Shown here: positions 26,891 to 37,900 of the stretch, piece by piece
Layout: the number at the start of each line of letters is the position of its first letter
Position numbering within the stretch: position 1 is the stretch's first letter
NCBI GenBank assembly: GCA_024275435.1
Contig: JAJRZC010000131.1
Coordinates: 1 to 57,211 of the forward strand
Origin: Alphaproteobacteria bacterium
GTDB lineage: Bacteria; Pseudomonadota; Alphaproteobacteria; Rhizobiales; Hyphomicrobiaceae
Direction: 5' to 3'
DNA length: 57,211 nt
Program-made: the position numbers and the translations under genes
The notes under the pieces: model-generated
Seen by the model: only the letters and a program-made list of their open reading frames with translations
What the model was told of the DNA's origin: nothing
Database searches by the model: none

Positions 26891-28431
26891 TCTCACGAAA
26901 CGTTAGCAAGTCACCTGCCATGCAAAAGCGCGCAATCATGATTGCCGGAACGGGCTCTGACGTGGGCAAGTCGTTGATTGTTGCCGGGCTATGCCGTGTG
27001 TTTTTGCGCAGAGGTATAAAGGTGCGCCCGTTCAAACCTCAGAATATGTCGAACAATGCAGCGGTGACAAGCGGGGGTGGGGAGATTGGCCGTGCGCAAG
27101 CCTTGCAGGCGCGCGCGGCCGGTGTCGCTCCAAGTGTTCATATGAACCCGGTGCTGCTGAAGCCGCAAAGCGATATTGGTTCCCAGGTGGTGGTGCGCGG
27201 CAAGATGTTTGGCAACTACAAGGCCGCTGAGTATCAAAAGCTCAAACCTCGGCTGATGGGTGAGGCATTGGAGAGCTTTGATATTCTCATGAATGAGGCG
27301 GACCTTGTGGTTGTGGAGGGAGCGGGATCGCCGGCGGAGGTTAATCTTCGACAAGGAGATTTCGCGAACATGGGGTTTGCGCGAGCGCTAAATATTCCTG
27401 TTATCATTATTGGCGATATTGACCGTGGCGGAGTCATTGCCGCTCTGGCGGGGACAAAACTGGTTTTGGCCCCTGAAGATGCTGAGCTGATTGTCGGGTT
27501 TTTGGTGAACAAGTTTCGCGGAGACCCGACGTTGTTCACCGAGGGCATGGAACGGATTGAACAACTTACCGGCTGGGCGGGCCTGGGCTTGGTGCCTCAC
27601 TTTGCACGAGCGAGACAACTGCCTGCGGAAGACTCCGTGGTGCTCGACAAGGAGCAGGAAGAAGGTTCCACATCGAAAACATCTGAGACTGCAAAGAAAG
27701 TCTGCGTTCTTCAATTGCCGTTGATATCGAACTTTGATGACTTCGATCCTCTTGCTGCGGAACCGGGACTCAACCTGGTGTTTGTAAAGCCAGGAACTCC
27801 CATACCTGCTGACACGGCTCTTGTCATTCTGCCGGGATCTAAGGCGGTTATTTCCGATCTTGAAACTTTAAAAAGCACAGGCTGGGACATCGATATCAAA
27901 GCACATCACAGACGCGGGGGCTTGGTGCTTGGTATTTGTGGCGGTTATCAAATGCTCGGTCACTCCATTTGTGACCCTGAAGGTATTGAAGGCCCCCCTG
28001 CGCAAGTTACCGGACTTGGGCTTCTTGATGTGAAGACGGCGTTGACCTCGTGCAAATCACTGCAAGAGGTGAGTGGTGTATTTTGCGAAGACCACGGGAC
28101 CGAGTTTGCAGGTTATGAGATGCACGTAGGGCGCACGAGCGGGCCGGGGCTTTCTCGGCCGTATCTCATGATGGCAGATGGGCGCAGGGATGGTTCTGTC
28201 AGTTTAGATGGTCGTGTTTCAGGTTGCTATGTGCATGGCCTGTTTGCGCGAGATCAAGCGCGCCGTTGGTGGTTGCAGCGGCTTGGTGCTCAAACATCTG
28301 ATCTCAACTTTGAGGTTCGGATTGAAAGCATATTAAATTCGCTTGCCGATCACCTGGAACGTCATGTTGACTGTGACCGGCTGCTGGATCTGGCTCGTGC
28401 ACCTGAACGCAGGCTCATGTCAGATATATGA
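26887..28431 (+). CDS. cobQ: Cobyric acid synthase CobQ
   Basis: CobQ amidates carboxylates b, d, e and g of adenosylcobyrinic acid a,c-diamide with glutamine and ATP. The 514-residue protein has a P-loop dethiobiotin-synthetase-like domain ([54 protein letters not shown]) and a glutaminase domain ([13 protein letters not shown] and a late GCYVHGLF). Start choice is open: TTG at 26887 overlaps the cobO stop, and ATG at 26920 begins [14 protein letters not shown], closer to the usual family start. The 3' end overlaps the convergent cobD by 17 bp. Confidence 0.95.
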   Translation: MISRNVSKSPAMQKRAIMIAGTGSDVGKSLIVAGLCRVFLRRGIKVRPFKPQNMSNNAAVTSGGGEIGRAQALQARAAGVAPSVHMNPVLLKPQSDIGSQVVVRGKMFGNYKAAEYQKLKPRLMGEALESFDILMNEADLVVVEGAGSPAEVNLRQGDFANMGFARALNIPVIIIGDIDRGGVIAALAGTKLVLAPEDAELIVGFLVNKFRGDPTLFTEGMERIEQLTGWAGLGLVPHFARARQLPAEDSVVLDKEQEEGSTSKTSETAKKVCVLQLPLISNFDDFDPLAAEPGLNLVFVKPGTPIPADTALVILPGSKAVISDLETLKSTGWDIDIKAHHRRGGLVLGICGGYQMLGHSICDPEGIEGPPAQVTGLGLLDVKTALTSCKSLQEVSGVFCEDHGTEFAGYEMHVGRTSGPGLSRPYLMMADGRRDGSVSLDGRVSGCYVHGLFARDQARRWWLQRLGAQTSDLNFEVRIESILNSLADHLERHVDCDRLLDLARAPERRLMSDI

Positions 28432-29407
28432 GCAGACCTGCCAGGATCGCCAAGAGAAATATCTGAACAGAGCACGCTACCCGGTAAAGCGACAAAGCCT
28501 TCTTGATATCACTGGCTGTCAGAATTCTTCGGCCATCCCCCATCCAAGAATCATCGGTTCTGTTTCCATTGTAAGTGCGTGGCCCGGCCAGGGCCAGGCC
28601 CAACGCGCCTGCCGTTGCGGCTTCCGGCCACCCTGCGTTTGGAGAACGGTGAGATTGTGCATCTCGTTTTACAGCCTTGTAGGCGTTAGATGCTGAGGTG
28701 GAAGCGAGCAAGGCGGCTGCGGTGATGATGAAGAAAGCGGCCAGCCTTGAAGCGGGGAGATTGACGAGATCATCCAACTTTGCGGTTGCGAACCCAAAAG
28801 CTTTGTAGCGCTTTGAAAGATGGCCGATCATACTATCCGATGTGTTTATGGCCTTGTAGGCAACCAGACCCGGCAGCCCTGCAATTGTCAGCCAGAAAAT
28901 CGGAGCGACCACACCATCTGAAAAATTTTCCGAAAGGCTTTCGATGGTGGCGCGGCAAATTTGGGGTTCGTCGAGTTCGGTGGTGTCTCGGCCGACGATT
29001 TGTGAAACGGCTTTTCTAGCAGACTCTATTCCTTCAAGATCTAGGGCCTGGACGACTTTCTGAACGTGCTCATGCAGACTTCTCTGGGCAATTAGCGTGC
29101 TTGCCAGAAGCCCCAGGATCAGACATGAAAGAAAACTACCCATGAATGCGTTATCAAGGGTGGTGGTGATAAGCACGCTTATGATGAGTGCTGAGCCAGC
29201 TGATAGGGCAATCACCAAACCCAGCGCCAAGAAACCCAGGTGCGTGCGTGATTTATCTGATTTCGATGACTTGTTCCATTGGTTCTCACACCATGCTATC
29301 AGCCATCCAATCCACATTACGGGATGACCAATACGTTGCAGCAGCCATTTCGGATAACCAAAGACGACTTCAATAAGAGCTGCGGTGAGCGCGAGTGGAG
29401 CGAACAT
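28415..29407 (-). CDS. cobD: Adenosylcobinamide-phosphate synthase CobD (CbiB-like)
   Basis: An integral membrane protein that joins the aminopropanol (phosphate) arm to adenosylcobyric acid. Several hydrophobic segments, the opening [55 protein letters not shown] and the late [27 protein letters not shown] are diagnostic. With the ATG at 29407 the protein is about 330 residues; a TTG at 29467 would add 20 residues. It converges on cobQ with a 17-bp overlap and diverges from cobC. The naming follows the Pseudomonas convention, in which CobD equals CbiB and CobC is the PLP enzyme. Confidence 0.94.
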   Translation of the reverse strand: MFAPLALTAALIEVVFGYPKWLLQRIGHPVMWIGWLIAWCENQWNKSSKSDKSRTHLGFLALGLVIALSAGSALIISVLITTTLDNAFMGSFLSCLILGLLASTLIAQRSLHEHVQKVVQALDLEGIESARKAVSQIVGRDTTELDEPQICRATIESLSENFSDGVVAPIFWLTIAGLPGLVAYKAINTSDSMIGHLSKRYKAFGFATAKLDDLVNLPASRLAAFFIITAAALLASTSASNAYKAVKRDAQSHRSPNAGWPEAATAGALGLALAGPRTYNGNRTDDSWMGDGRRILTASDIKKALSLYRVACSVQIFLLAILAGLLIYLT

Positions 29408-29491
29408 CGTAAAAAAATCGTTTTCCAGGTGGGATGGGATTGCAGCTGAATTGGTCACCGGCCACAAAGATCAAGATAGCATATCTGATGC

Positions 29492-30559
29492 ATGAAAAAG
29501 GGTCGTAACATAACTAGCTTGAAGGAGGAACCAACGCTTCATGGAGGCACACTGGATCTTGTTCGTGCCCGGTATGGCGATGTGAATGAGCCATGGATTG
29601 ACCTTTCGACCGGGATCAATCCTGCGGCCTACCCATTTTGCCAACTTGATCAAAGGGTCTGGACGCGACTACCGATGGAATCGCAATTGAACGCGCTTTT
29701 ATCCTCAGCAGCTGAGCGCTACCGGGCCCCAAGCTTCGAGAACATAGTTGCCTGCCCCGGATCGCAGGCGGCCATTCAAGTGATTCCTCGCCTGATTGAT
29801 GCAAAAAATGTTGTCATTGTTGGTCCGACCTATGAAGAGCACCTGCGAAGTTGGAGGCGGGTGGGGTGCAATGTGAGCTTGACTGAAGGTCTGGATGAAG
29901 CTTTGCAATTACGCGCTGACGTTGTTGTAGTTGTTAACCCCAACAACCCCACCGGGCGCATCTATTCTGGCGAGTGCCTCTTAGAGGTCGCTGGTAAGCT
30001 GGCTTTGCAAGGTGGAGTCCTGGTGGTTGACGAAGCGTTTTGTGACCTGTGTGGCGATGGCGTTAGTTTAGTTCCTTCATTACCCGAAAATGCCGTGGTG
30101 CTGAGATCCTTTGGTAAAACATACGGACTTGCTGGGTTGCGCCTTGGGTTTGTTGTCAGCAACGTATCCTTTGCCAGGAAGCTGCGTTGCGCGTTGGGAC
30201 CATGGGCTGTTTCCGGGCCGGCGTGTGAGATCGGACGTGGTGCCCTTGGTGATGATCAATGGATAAATGAACAACGTGCGAAGCTCTTAGGGGACGTAGA
30301 GCGACTGAAAGATATTCTAGAACAAGCAGGCTTTCGTATCATCGGTGAGACTCCGTTATTTGTTCTGGCGAGCATTGATGGCGCCAATGGCTCACGCGAC
30401 CGCCTGGCAAAACGGGGTATTCACGTTCGGCATTTCCCCAAAAACCCAACATGGCTGCGCTTTGGCATTCCGGGAGTTGAGCGAGACTGGGATCGGCTTG
30501 CGACCTGTCTTGCCGCGCCGCGAAAACCCGCTGATTTGTGCAATCCGGGTGTAGAATAA
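29492..30559 (+). CDS. cobC: Threonine-phosphate decarboxylase-like aminotransferase CobC
   Basis: A PLP-dependent class I/II fold enzyme of 355 residues that makes (R)-1-amino-2-propanol phosphate from threonine phosphate for the nucleotide loop. Family motifs are HGGTLDLVRARYG, WIDLSTGINP, VNPNNPTGRIYSG and the PLP-lysine motif SFGKTYGLAGLRLGF. It lies divergent from cobD, its partner in building the aminopropanol arm. Its TAA shares a base with the next ATG, so cobC, the BioH-like gene and bioC are probably one transcript. Confidence 0.93.
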   Translation: MKKGRNITSLKEEPTLHGGTLDLVRARYGDVNEPWIDLSTGINPAAYPFCQLDQRVWTRLPMESQLNALLSSAAERYRAPSFENIVACPGSQAAIQVIPRLIDAKNVVIVGPTYEEHLRSWRRVGCNVSLTEGLDEALQLRADVVVVVNPNNPTGRIYSGECLLEVAGKLALQGGVLVVDEAFCDLCGDGVSLVPSLPENAVVLRSFGKTYGLAGLRLGFVVSNVSFARKLRCALGPWAVSGPACEIGRGALGDDQWINEQRAKLLGDVERLKDILEQAGFRIIGETPLFVLASIDGANGSRDRLAKRGIHVRHFPKNPTWLRFGIPGVERDWDRLATCLAAPRKPADLCNPGVE

Positions 30560-31224
30560 TGCAGCGAGCCGGAGCGCCAGCCAAGCCGAAACTCGTGTTT
30601 GCTCATGGGTGGGGATTTCATGCCGGGGTCTGGTCGCATATCACACCGCATTTCGATGACTATGAAATCATGTTTTGGGGGCCTGCGTTCATCAAAGGCG
30701 GGCCGCCTGTGGTGCAAGAATTTCCAAGTGATGCGGTTTGCATCGCATACTCTTTTGGCGTTGCGCAGGTGTTGAAAGAGAACCCGCCAAACCTTCGTGG
30801 CCTTATATCAATCGGAGGGTTTGACAGTCTTGTGGCGCGCGGGAGAGAAGAAGCTGTGCGTGCAATTCTTTCGGGCCTGTTGCGCAACCCCTATGCGCAA
30901 ATGCGCGCCTTCTGGGCGTCCTGTGGTATTAACCGCTTCGCTCCTGCTGAAACCATAGATGCGGTTGTGCTGGAGCAAGGGCTCTTGGCTATGCTAGAGA
31001 CTGATACGCGCCACCAGCTTGATGCGCTTACTTGTCCAGTTCTGGGCATGGCGAGTGCCGATGACCGGGTGATACCATTTCATGTTTCGAAAGCTGTTTG
31101 GGAAAAATATTCTCTGTTAACTTCACAGTCCGGTGGACACGGGTTACCGGTGACGCGCACATCCTGGTGCGTGGAAAATATAAAAAGGTTCTTGAGCAGG
31201 CATGACGCGCAAACAAACAATTGA
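30559..31224 (+). CDS. Alpha/beta hydrolase, BioH/BioG-like pimeloyl-ACP methyl ester esterase
   Basis: A 221-residue alpha/beta hydrolase. It shows the oxyanion-region motif FAHGWGFHAGVW, the nucleophile Ser in AYSFGVAQ (the first Gly of GxSxG is Ala), an acid in SADDRVIP and the His in GGHGLP. With bioC directly downstream (23-bp overlap), the best guess is the esterase that releases pimeloyl-ACP from its methyl ester at the end of the BioC-initiated pathway. Sequence alone does not separate BioH, BioG or another carboxylesterase type. The ATG at 30559 overlaps the cobC stop by one base. Confidence 0.75.
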   Translation: MQRAGAPAKPKLVFAHGWGFHAGVWSHITPHFDDYEIMFWGPAFIKGGPPVVQEFPSDAVCIAYSFGVAQVLKENPPNLRGLISIGGFDSLVARGREEAVRAILSGLLRNPYAQMRAFWASCGINRFAPAETIDAVVLEQGLLAMLETDTRHQLDALTCPVLGMASADDRVIPFHVSKAVWEKYSLLTSQSGGHGLPVTRTSWCVENIKRFLSRHDAQTNN

Positions 31225-31972
31225 AGCTAGTTTTGCCCGTCATGCTCACAGCTATGATGCCAATTGCGAAATCCAGGCGCGTGTCAGTTCCCGGCTGGGC
31301 GAGTTGTTGCCGGACCTTAAGCGCCCTGATGTTTTAGAGTTGGGCTGTGGAACGGGTGTTTTTACACGCCGTTTGCTGGCACACTATCCCGCTGGGCGGT
31401 TTGTTATATCTGATTTTTCTCAAGAGATGATTGGCGCGTGTGCCTTGGCGCTCAAGGATGGTGTTGAATGTGAATTGCGTGTGATTGATGCCGACAAACT
31501 GGAAACCGACAAGCGTTTTGATCTTATTGTCTCCAGCTTGGCTACGCACTGGTTTGACGAACCGCTGAGAAGCCTTGAACTGCAACGACAGGTCCTCAAG
31601 CCCGGGGGGCGGGTGCTCTACTCTACCATCGGGTTTGATAATTTCCCTCAGTGGCAAGAGGTGCTTTTGGAGCTTGGATTAAAAAGCGGCGTTTGTCCTG
31701 GTCCTGTTCTTCCTGGGCTCGTACTTGAAGAGCGCGTCACTATAGACTACGGAAACGCACGAGGGTTCTTGAATGCTCTCAAGCAAACCGGAGCCTGTGT
31801 GGCGCGTGCGGGATATACGCCTTTAACACCTGGAGAACTAAAGCGCGCGTGTCATTTGTTTGATGAGCGATTCCAGGGCAGGGTAAGCTGGCACATTGTA
31901 TATGGGATTATTGAGGGCAGGGGCCGGCGCGTGGGGTTGGCTGATCGAGAAAAAGTGATCGTTGAAGGGTGA
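31202..31972 (+). CDS. bioC: Malonyl-[ACP] O-methyltransferase BioC
   Basis: BioC methylates the free carboxyl of malonyl-ACP with SAM, disguising it so that fatty-acid synthesis can build the pimeloyl chain of biotin. The 256-residue protein begins IEASFARHAHSYDANCEIQARVSSRL, the typical BioC N-terminus, followed by the SAM motif VLELGCGTGVFTRRL, SSLATHWFDEPLRSL and LKPGGRVLYST. It overlaps the BioH-like gene by 23 bp. Other bio genes are not in the window. Confidence 0.88.
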   Translation: MTRKQTIEASFARHAHSYDANCEIQARVSSRLGELLPDLKRPDVLELGCGTGVFTRRLLAHYPAGRFVISDFSQEMIGACALALKDGVECELRVIDADKLETDKRFDLIVSSLATHWFDEPLRSLELQRQVLKPGGRVLYSTIGFDNFPQWQEVLLELGLKSGVCPGPVLPGLVLEERVTIDYGNARGFLNALKQTGACVARAGYTPLTPGELKRACHLFDERFQGRVSWHIVYGIIEGRGRRVGLADREKVIVEG

Positions 31973-32084
31973 CATGGTAAACGGCTTTTGATTTGCCGGA
32001 GGCCCAGTTTGCCTACTTAATCAGGCAGTAAGCTTCGTTTTCTATGGTATTTTGCTAAATTCCGCTTATTTAGAGAATGAAGGC

Positions 32085-32115
32085 TTGACCCTCCAGTAGC
32101 TGGAAGCTGAAGAAT
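32085..32115 (+). promoter_or_regulatory. CueR/MerR-type operator-promoter ahead of the copper genes
   Basis: A TTGACC -35 box (32085-32090) is followed by a near-perfect dyad, CCTCCAG-TAG-CTGGAAG (32090-32106), and a weak -10 (AAGAAT, 32110-32115) after a 19-nt spacer. An overlong spacer with a CCTTCCAG-type dyad is characteristic of copper-responsive MerR regulators. A cueR gene lies 600 bp downstream. Confidence 0.75.
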
Positions 32116-32151
32116 GCTCTAATCTGAAGTTCGTGGAGATTAAGAACCAAC

Positions 32152-32580
32152 GTGATCAGACGACTTTACATTGTTATGGTCCATGCCCTGGCTGTATTGC
32201 TCTTAACATCGAGCTTCACCGGGGCTGTTGTTGCTTCCTACTCGAAACCAGCTTCTGAGCCTGCGATGAATCATCAGGGGATGGCTCACGCCCAGCATGA
32301 CCATGTTCAATCAATGGTCAGCGAACGGTCGAAGAAAGAGTGCCTTGCTTTTTGCTTCGAAGGTTTGGGCGACCACTATCAAGGTTCCTCACCTGTCGCG
32401 TTTCCTTATCCAGAATTGATCGAAAACTCTGCGGATCCTTTGTTTGCTCTGGTTTCGCAAAATGATCTGAGTTCTTCTCAGTGGATCAATTCTGCCCATG
32501 GTCCGCCAGGATACTCTGGCGCAAAGACCTTCAATGGTTTGAGTGGTGTGCTGCTGCTCAACGGGCGTATGCGTAACTAA
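32152..32580 (+). CDS. Small secreted His/Met-containing protein of the copper locus
   Basis: A 142-residue protein of no family I recognise. It has a signal-like N-terminus (HALAVLLLTSSFTGAVVA), then a His/Met-rich stretch (MNHQGMAHAQHDH), two cysteines in KKECLAFCFEG and a C-terminal part ending LLLNGRMRN. Such a composition suits a periplasmic copper-binding protein. It is the first gene after the CueR-type operator and is followed by cueR and cusBA, so copper binding or sensing is inferred from context only. The GTG at 32152 is used; an ATG at 32176 is a credible alternative start. Confidence 0.65.
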   Translation: MIRRLYIVMVHALAVLLLTSSFTGAVVASYSKPASEPAMNHQGMAHAQHDHVQSMVSERSKKECLAFCFEGLGDHYQGSSPVAFPYPELIENSADPLFALVSQNDLSSSQWINSAHGPPGYSGAKTFNGLSGVLLLNGRMRN

Positions 32581-32703
32581 GACCTCTTCAAAAACCTTTT
32601 TCATCCACTGCTCATTGTGTCGTTTTGATGCGTGTGCTCGATGGATGGCATATTTGCTCCATGGCCTATGTCCATGGCACCGCAGTTTTTGAGGACAAGA
32701 ATC

Positions 32704-33153
32704 ATGAATATTGGCGAGGCCTCCAAACGCACGAACCTGCCCGTCAAGACAATCCGATATTATGAAGAGATCGGTCTCTTGGTGGCTTATCGAAAGCCAA
32801 ATGGCTACCGCGACTATTCCAACGACCACCTTCAACAGTTGTCGTTTGTGAAGCGCGTGAGAAGCTTTGGTTTTTCACTCAATGACTGCCGAAAATTGCT
32901 TGGTCTTTTCAAAAACCAGGACCGCACCAGCGCGGACGTAAAGGCTCTTGCAGAGAGCCGGCTTTCAGATTTGAAGCTAAAGGCTGCCGAGATCAAAAAC
33001 ATGAGCGAGACGCTTGAAAGACTCATCAACAAGTGTGCAGGAAATGAAAAACCTGAATGTTCAATCATTGATGAATTTGCGCACAGAAAACCAACACAGA
33101 TCGCCCCCAACGAGACCACTTATGAGTTCAGCGGATCATTGCTTCGCGACTGA
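32704..33153 (+). CDS. cueR: Copper-responsive MerR-family regulator CueR/HmrR
   Basis: A 149-residue transcription activator: MerR winged helix (MNIGEASKRTNLPVKTIRYYEEIGLL, residues 1-26), dimerisation helix, and the metal loop CAGNEKPECSII with two cysteines eight residues apart. That is the Cu(I)/Ag(I) site of CueR and HmrR. The ATG at 32704 has GAGG upstream and fits the family; the frame runs back to 32632 without a better start. It probably binds the dyad at 32085-32115. Confidence 0.9.
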   Translation: MNIGEASKRTNLPVKTIRYYEEIGLLVAYRKPNGYRDYSNDHLQQLSFVKRVRSFGFSLNDCRKLLGLFKNQDRTSADVKALAESRLSDLKLKAAEIKNMSETLERLINKCAGNEKPECSIIDEFAHRKPTQIAPNETTYEFSGSLLRD

Positions 33154-33167
33154 GACCCAAGAAGGTT

Positions 33168-34949
33168 ATGAAAATGTATATCAAGAAAGTTTTTCTCGCC
33201 CTTAGAACCGCGTTGATTTTACCGGCGGTGATCTTGGGCTTGCTAGCAATTAATATTGCTTTGCCGATTACGAGCACGGCGGAACCGGCAGCGTCCTCGA
33301 AAGCGGAATCGTCTGCCAAATGGACGTGTCCGATGCATCCGCATTACATTGCCGATGAAGCCGGCGTGTGCCCGATTTGCGGTATGACCCTTGTTCCTTT
33401 GACCTCGCCTGATGAGCCCGAAGCCCAGACATCCTCTGGCAAGCGCACGCCTATTACGATCGCGCCAGAAACTCTGCAAAATATGGGCGTGCGGATCGCC
33501 AAGGCAGAAAAATCCAGTTTTGGAAGGATCATTAGAAGCTTTGGGCGCGTTGTTGAAAACGAGCGCCTGCAAAGTGAACTGACAGCTCGGCTGGAAGGCT
33601 GGATCGAAGAGCTGAAAATCAGAGCGGTGGGAGACAACGTCAAAAAAGGTGACCTGCTGTTTTCGATCTACGCACCGGAATTTATCGTCTCGCAGCGAGA
33701 CTATCTTGATGCCCTTAAAGGACGTGGAAAAGCGCGGGTCAATTCCATTCGAACCCGCCTGATGGCATTTGGAATGCAAGAACAGGTGATTGATAAGATC
33801 AGAGAGACAGGAGAAGTGTTTGAGTTTGTCCCGTTCTATGCCCAACAGGATGGAACCGTGGCGATGATTGACCTTAGACCGGGAAGCTATGTCAAACGTG
33901 GAACGATGCTGACACGCATTCAGGACTATTCGCAAATTTGGCTCATGGTGAGCGTTTCGGAAAAAGACATCAGCTTCATCAAAGTCGGTACTCCTACAAA
34001 AGTAACATTTCCCAACATTCCCGGACGCGAAATTTTTGCGCGGGTTGAATATATCTACCCAACCGTTGATCCGAAAACACGAACGGGTCAGGTGCGCCTT
34101 GTGCTGAACAATGAGGATGGAGAACTGCGGCCTGGTGCTTATGCTGATGTTGCGTTCGAAGTGGGTACACAACAACGCTTGGCAGTTCCCACAGAGGCCA
34201 TCTTGAAAACTGGTAGCGGGAGATACGTTGTTGCCTCTTTGGGGGAAGGACGCTTCGAACCTCGAGCGGTAAAAGTCGGGCTTACTTCCGGAAGATGGAG
34301 TGAGGTGAGCGGCGAAATTAAAGAAGGGGATGATATCGTTGTTTCCGGACAATTCCTCATCGATTCGGAAAGCGCGCTACGTGAAAGCTTTAGGAAGCTG
34401 GAGCGGCTGCAACTACCGTTACCGTTGTTGAATCTCGACAAGACGCAATTGGCGATGGTCGACCATTTGGTCGATGCTGCGATTTATATGCATGAAACCG
34501 CCATTGAGGGAGGAAATATTGACCCCAAACTGCTTGATCCCGCCATTGGGATTAAGACGTTGCTATGGCCGGCGTTTCAGCACACACGCCTCGCCTATGT
34601 GCTGAGCGATGCTGTCACCAGCTTGGAGAAGGCCAAGATCGCCCAGACCAAAAGTGAACTGAATGAAGCTCTGGAAGAACTCGTTACAGCCTTGCAACCG
34701 TGGCTGCTGGAGGGTGCTCCTGAGCATTACAAAGAGCGCAAAGTCTTATTTTTCAAAGACAGCAAGAGCGGAAAGAAATGGCTGCAGATGTCTGGCAAAC
34801 CGCTCAATCCTTATGGAGATGGTATGGCAGAAATAATCGCATGGCCGGAACCAAAGCCCGCATCCAGTTCGGAGAAGAAGAGCAAGGCCGAGCCAACTGA
34901 AACAAGCGACCCAAAAGATGCCATGAGAGGTAGCCATGCCGGACATTAA
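33168..34949 (+). CDS. cusB: CusB-type periplasmic adaptor with heavy-metal-binding domain
   Basis: The adaptor of a copper/silver RND efflux pump, 593 residues. It has a signal anchor (about 1-32) and a heavy-metal-binding domain at about 50-80 (WTCPMHPHYIADEAGVCPICGMTLVP). Lipoyl, helical-hairpin and beta-barrel domains follow (ELTARLEGWIEELKIRAVGDNVKKGDLL, VGTPTKVTFPNIPGREIFARVEYIYPTVD). A C-terminal extension (about 420-560) ends with SGKPLNPYGDGMAEI, as in CusB homologs with an extra metal-associated domain. It overlaps cusA by 14 bp. Confidence 0.9.
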   Translation: MKMYIKKVFLALRTALILPAVILGLLAINIALPITSTAEPAASSKAESSAKWTCPMHPHYIADEAGVCPICGMTLVPLTSPDEPEAQTSSGKRTPITIAPETLQNMGVRIAKAEKSSFGRIIRSFGRVVENERLQSELTARLEGWIEELKIRAVGDNVKKGDLLFSIYAPEFIVSQRDYLDALKGRGKARVNSIRTRLMAFGMQEQVIDKIRETGEVFEFVPFYAQQDGTVAMIDLRPGSYVKRGTMLTRIQDYSQIWLMVSVSEKDISFIKVGTPTKVTFPNIPGREIFARVEYIYPTVDPKTRTGQVRLVLNNEDGELRPGAYADVAFEVGTQQRLAVPTEAILKTGSGRYVVASLGEGRFEPRAVKVGLTSGRWSEVSGEIKEGDDIVVSGQFLIDSESALRESFRKLERLQLPLPLLNLDKTQLAMVDHLVDAAIYMHETAIEGGNIDPKLLDPAIGIKTLLWPAFQHTRLAYVLSDAVTSLEKAKIAQTKSELNEALEELVTALQPWLLEGAPEHYKERKVLFFKDSKSGKKWLQMSGKPLNPYGDGMAEIIAWPEPKPASSSEKKSKAEPTETSDPKDAMRGSHAGH

Positions 34950-37900
34950 AGATGGTGCCTCAGGCACTGATATGAATGGTCATGACATGACAGGTCATGA
35001 TCCGACGAAATCTGGTGTTGCGAAAGTTATTGAGTGGTCTGTCAACAATCAGCTTCTTGTGCTTATCGGTGCCCTTGCACTGATCATTGCCGGCTGGTTA
35101 GCCATTCAGCGCACACCGCTTGATGCTATCCCTGATTTGTCTGACACTCAGGTCATTATTCGAACTGAGTTTGCAGGTCAGTCGCCTCAGATTATCGAGG
35201 ATCTTGTCACCTACCCTTTGTCGACCACATTGCTTGGTCTTCCCAAGACGAAAGCCGTGCGTGGGTTTTCGATGTTTGGGACAAGTTTTGTCTATGTCAT
35301 TTTCAAAGATGGCATTGATCAATACTGGGCGAGATCGCGTGTTATTGAAGCGCTTTCCAAGATTTCAGGATCGCTACCACAAAACGCGAAACCACAGATA
35401 GGCCCCGATGCCACAGGCGTTGGCTGGGTTTATCAATATGCTCTGGTTGATCGCAGCGGAAAACAAGACCTTGCTCAGCTACGAACCTTGCAGGACTGGT
35501 TCTTGAAATTTGAGCTTGCAACCGTTCCTGGTGTTTCGGAGGTTTCCTCTGTGGGCGGGTTCGTCAAGGAATATCAGGTCCTGATCGATCCCAACCGGTT
35601 GCGAGCGTACAATGTACCGCTGAGCCGTATCACGGCTGCTGTCAAAGCCGCCTCCAGCGAGGTTGGCGGACGTCTTATTGAGCAGTCTGAAACCGAGTTG
35701 ATGATTCGCTCTTTGGGTTACATCGAAAACCTGGATCAACTGAAAAATGTCGTCGTTTATTCAAGTGGTGGCACACCTGTTCTGCTTTCGGATATCGCCA
35801 ACGTCGTTGAGGGGCCGGAGTTGCGCCGTGGTGTTGTTGAACTCAATGGAGAAGGAGAAACGGTCAGTGGCATTATCGTCATGCGTTCCGGCGAGAATGC
35901 CTTGAATGTCATCAATGCTGTAAAAGAAAAAATTGAGCAATTGAAACCGAGCCTTCCAGAAGGCGTCGAGATTGTTCCTGTCTATGACCGGGCGCCTCTT
36001 ATTGAGGGTGCCGTTGACTACCTGACAAAAAAGCTGATCGAAGAAGGCATCGTCGTTGCCCTGGTCTGTTTCATATTCCTGCTGCATGTACGCTCGGCAT
36101 TCGTTGCAATTATTACTTTGCCGCTAGGTGTTCTGGGTGCGTTTGTGATCATGGCGCAGCAGGGCATTACCGCCAATATTATGTCGCTGGGCGGTATTGC
36201 CATTGCCATTGGAGCCATGGTGGATGCGTCCATTGTGATGGTCGAAAACGCTCACCGGAAACTTTCTGATATGCCGAAAGAGGCTACCAGCGAGGAGCGG
36301 CGCCAAGCTGTTCTTGTTTCTGCCAAAGAGGTGGGGCCTGGGCTGTTTTTCTCGCTTCTCATCATTACGGTTTCTTTTTTGCCGGTGCTGGCTCTTACAG
36401 GGCAAAGCTACAAACTGTTTGCCCCCCTTGCGTTTACCAAGACCTATGCGATGGCCTTTGCCGCCGGGTTGTCTGTGACGCTTGTGCCCGTGCTCATGGT
36501 ATGGCTGGTTCGTGGCCGGATAATTCCGGAGATGAGTAACCCGATCAACCGGATGTTTGTTACGGCCTATCGTCCTTTGTTGCGGATTTCACTTAAAATG
36601 CGTTGGTCCGTGTTGCTTCTGAGTCTTTTGACCGTCGCTTCACTGGCAATTCCTCTTACCAGGATGGGGACAGAATTCATGCCCGCCCTTTACGAGGGGG
36701 AGTTGTTATATATGCCTACGACTTTGCCGGGTGTTTCCATTACGAAAGCCAAGGAGATTCTTGCACAAACCAACCGCCTTATAAAAACAGTGCCGGAGGT
36801 GGAACGCGTCTTTGGAAAACTGGGCCGTGCGGATTCGGCGACAGACCCTGCGCCCATTTCCATGATTGAGACTTGGATAAAACTTAAACCAAAAGATCAA
36901 TGGCGCGAGGGCCTGACGGTCAACAAGCTGATTTCCGATCTGGACGGGCGGTTGAAATTTCCCGGACTGGTCAATTCTTTCGGATACCCGATCAAGATCC
37001 GAACTGACATGATTTCGACCGGCATTCGAACGCCTGTTGGAATCAAGATTTCAGGAAATGATCTTTCTGTTATTGAGCGGGTGGCACTTTCCATCGAGGC
37101 TGCCGTCAAGAAAATACCCGGGACGCGCTCTGCGTTTGCTGACCGGGTTCAGGGCGGGAAATATATCGAGATCAATCCTGATCGGCGAGAACTTGCTCGC
37201 CGCAATATTGACATGGCCACTTTTCAGTCTGTGATCCAGACGGCCCTTGGTGGCATGAAGTTGACGGAAAGTGTTCAGGGGCGTGAGCGCTACAACATCA
37301 TGCTGCGGTATGATCGGCCATTTCGAGAGAGCACTGAACAACTGGGAGAGATTTTGATCCCCACACCTCTGGGCCAGCATATACCGCTGAAAGAAGTGGC
37401 TCAGATTGCTGTCACCGATGGTCCGCCGATGATCCGATCGGAGAACGCGCGGCTTACAGGCTGGGTTTTCGTAGACATCACAGGGCGAGATATTGGCGGA
37501 TATGTCAATGAAGCTCAGGGGATAATTTCGAAAAATGTCGACCTGCCACCGGGGTACTCAATTGAATGGTCGGGTCAGTTCGAGCAAATGATCGAAGCCC
37601 GCGATAGATTGATGATCGCAATTCCAACTGCCATTTTAATCATCTTTGTTCTGCTGATGCTGCACTTTGGAAAGCTTGATCGCACCGCCCTTATCATGAT
37701 GTCGTTGCCATTTGGTCTCGTGGGCGGACTTTGGGCCGTTTATCTGGCGGACTACAATATGTCGGTGGCCGTTGCCGTTGGGTTTATTGCTTTGGGAGGC
37801 ATTGCGGTTGAAACTGCGGTTGTGATGTTGCTCTACATCGATCAACAAGTGCGTCAAAACCCTCCGCAATCACGACAAGAATTGCATGATGCCATCATGG

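Noticed and set aside
33243-34352. Long open frame antisense to cusB (369 codons)
   Set aside because: No recognisable domain; the sense frame is a clear CusB adaptor.
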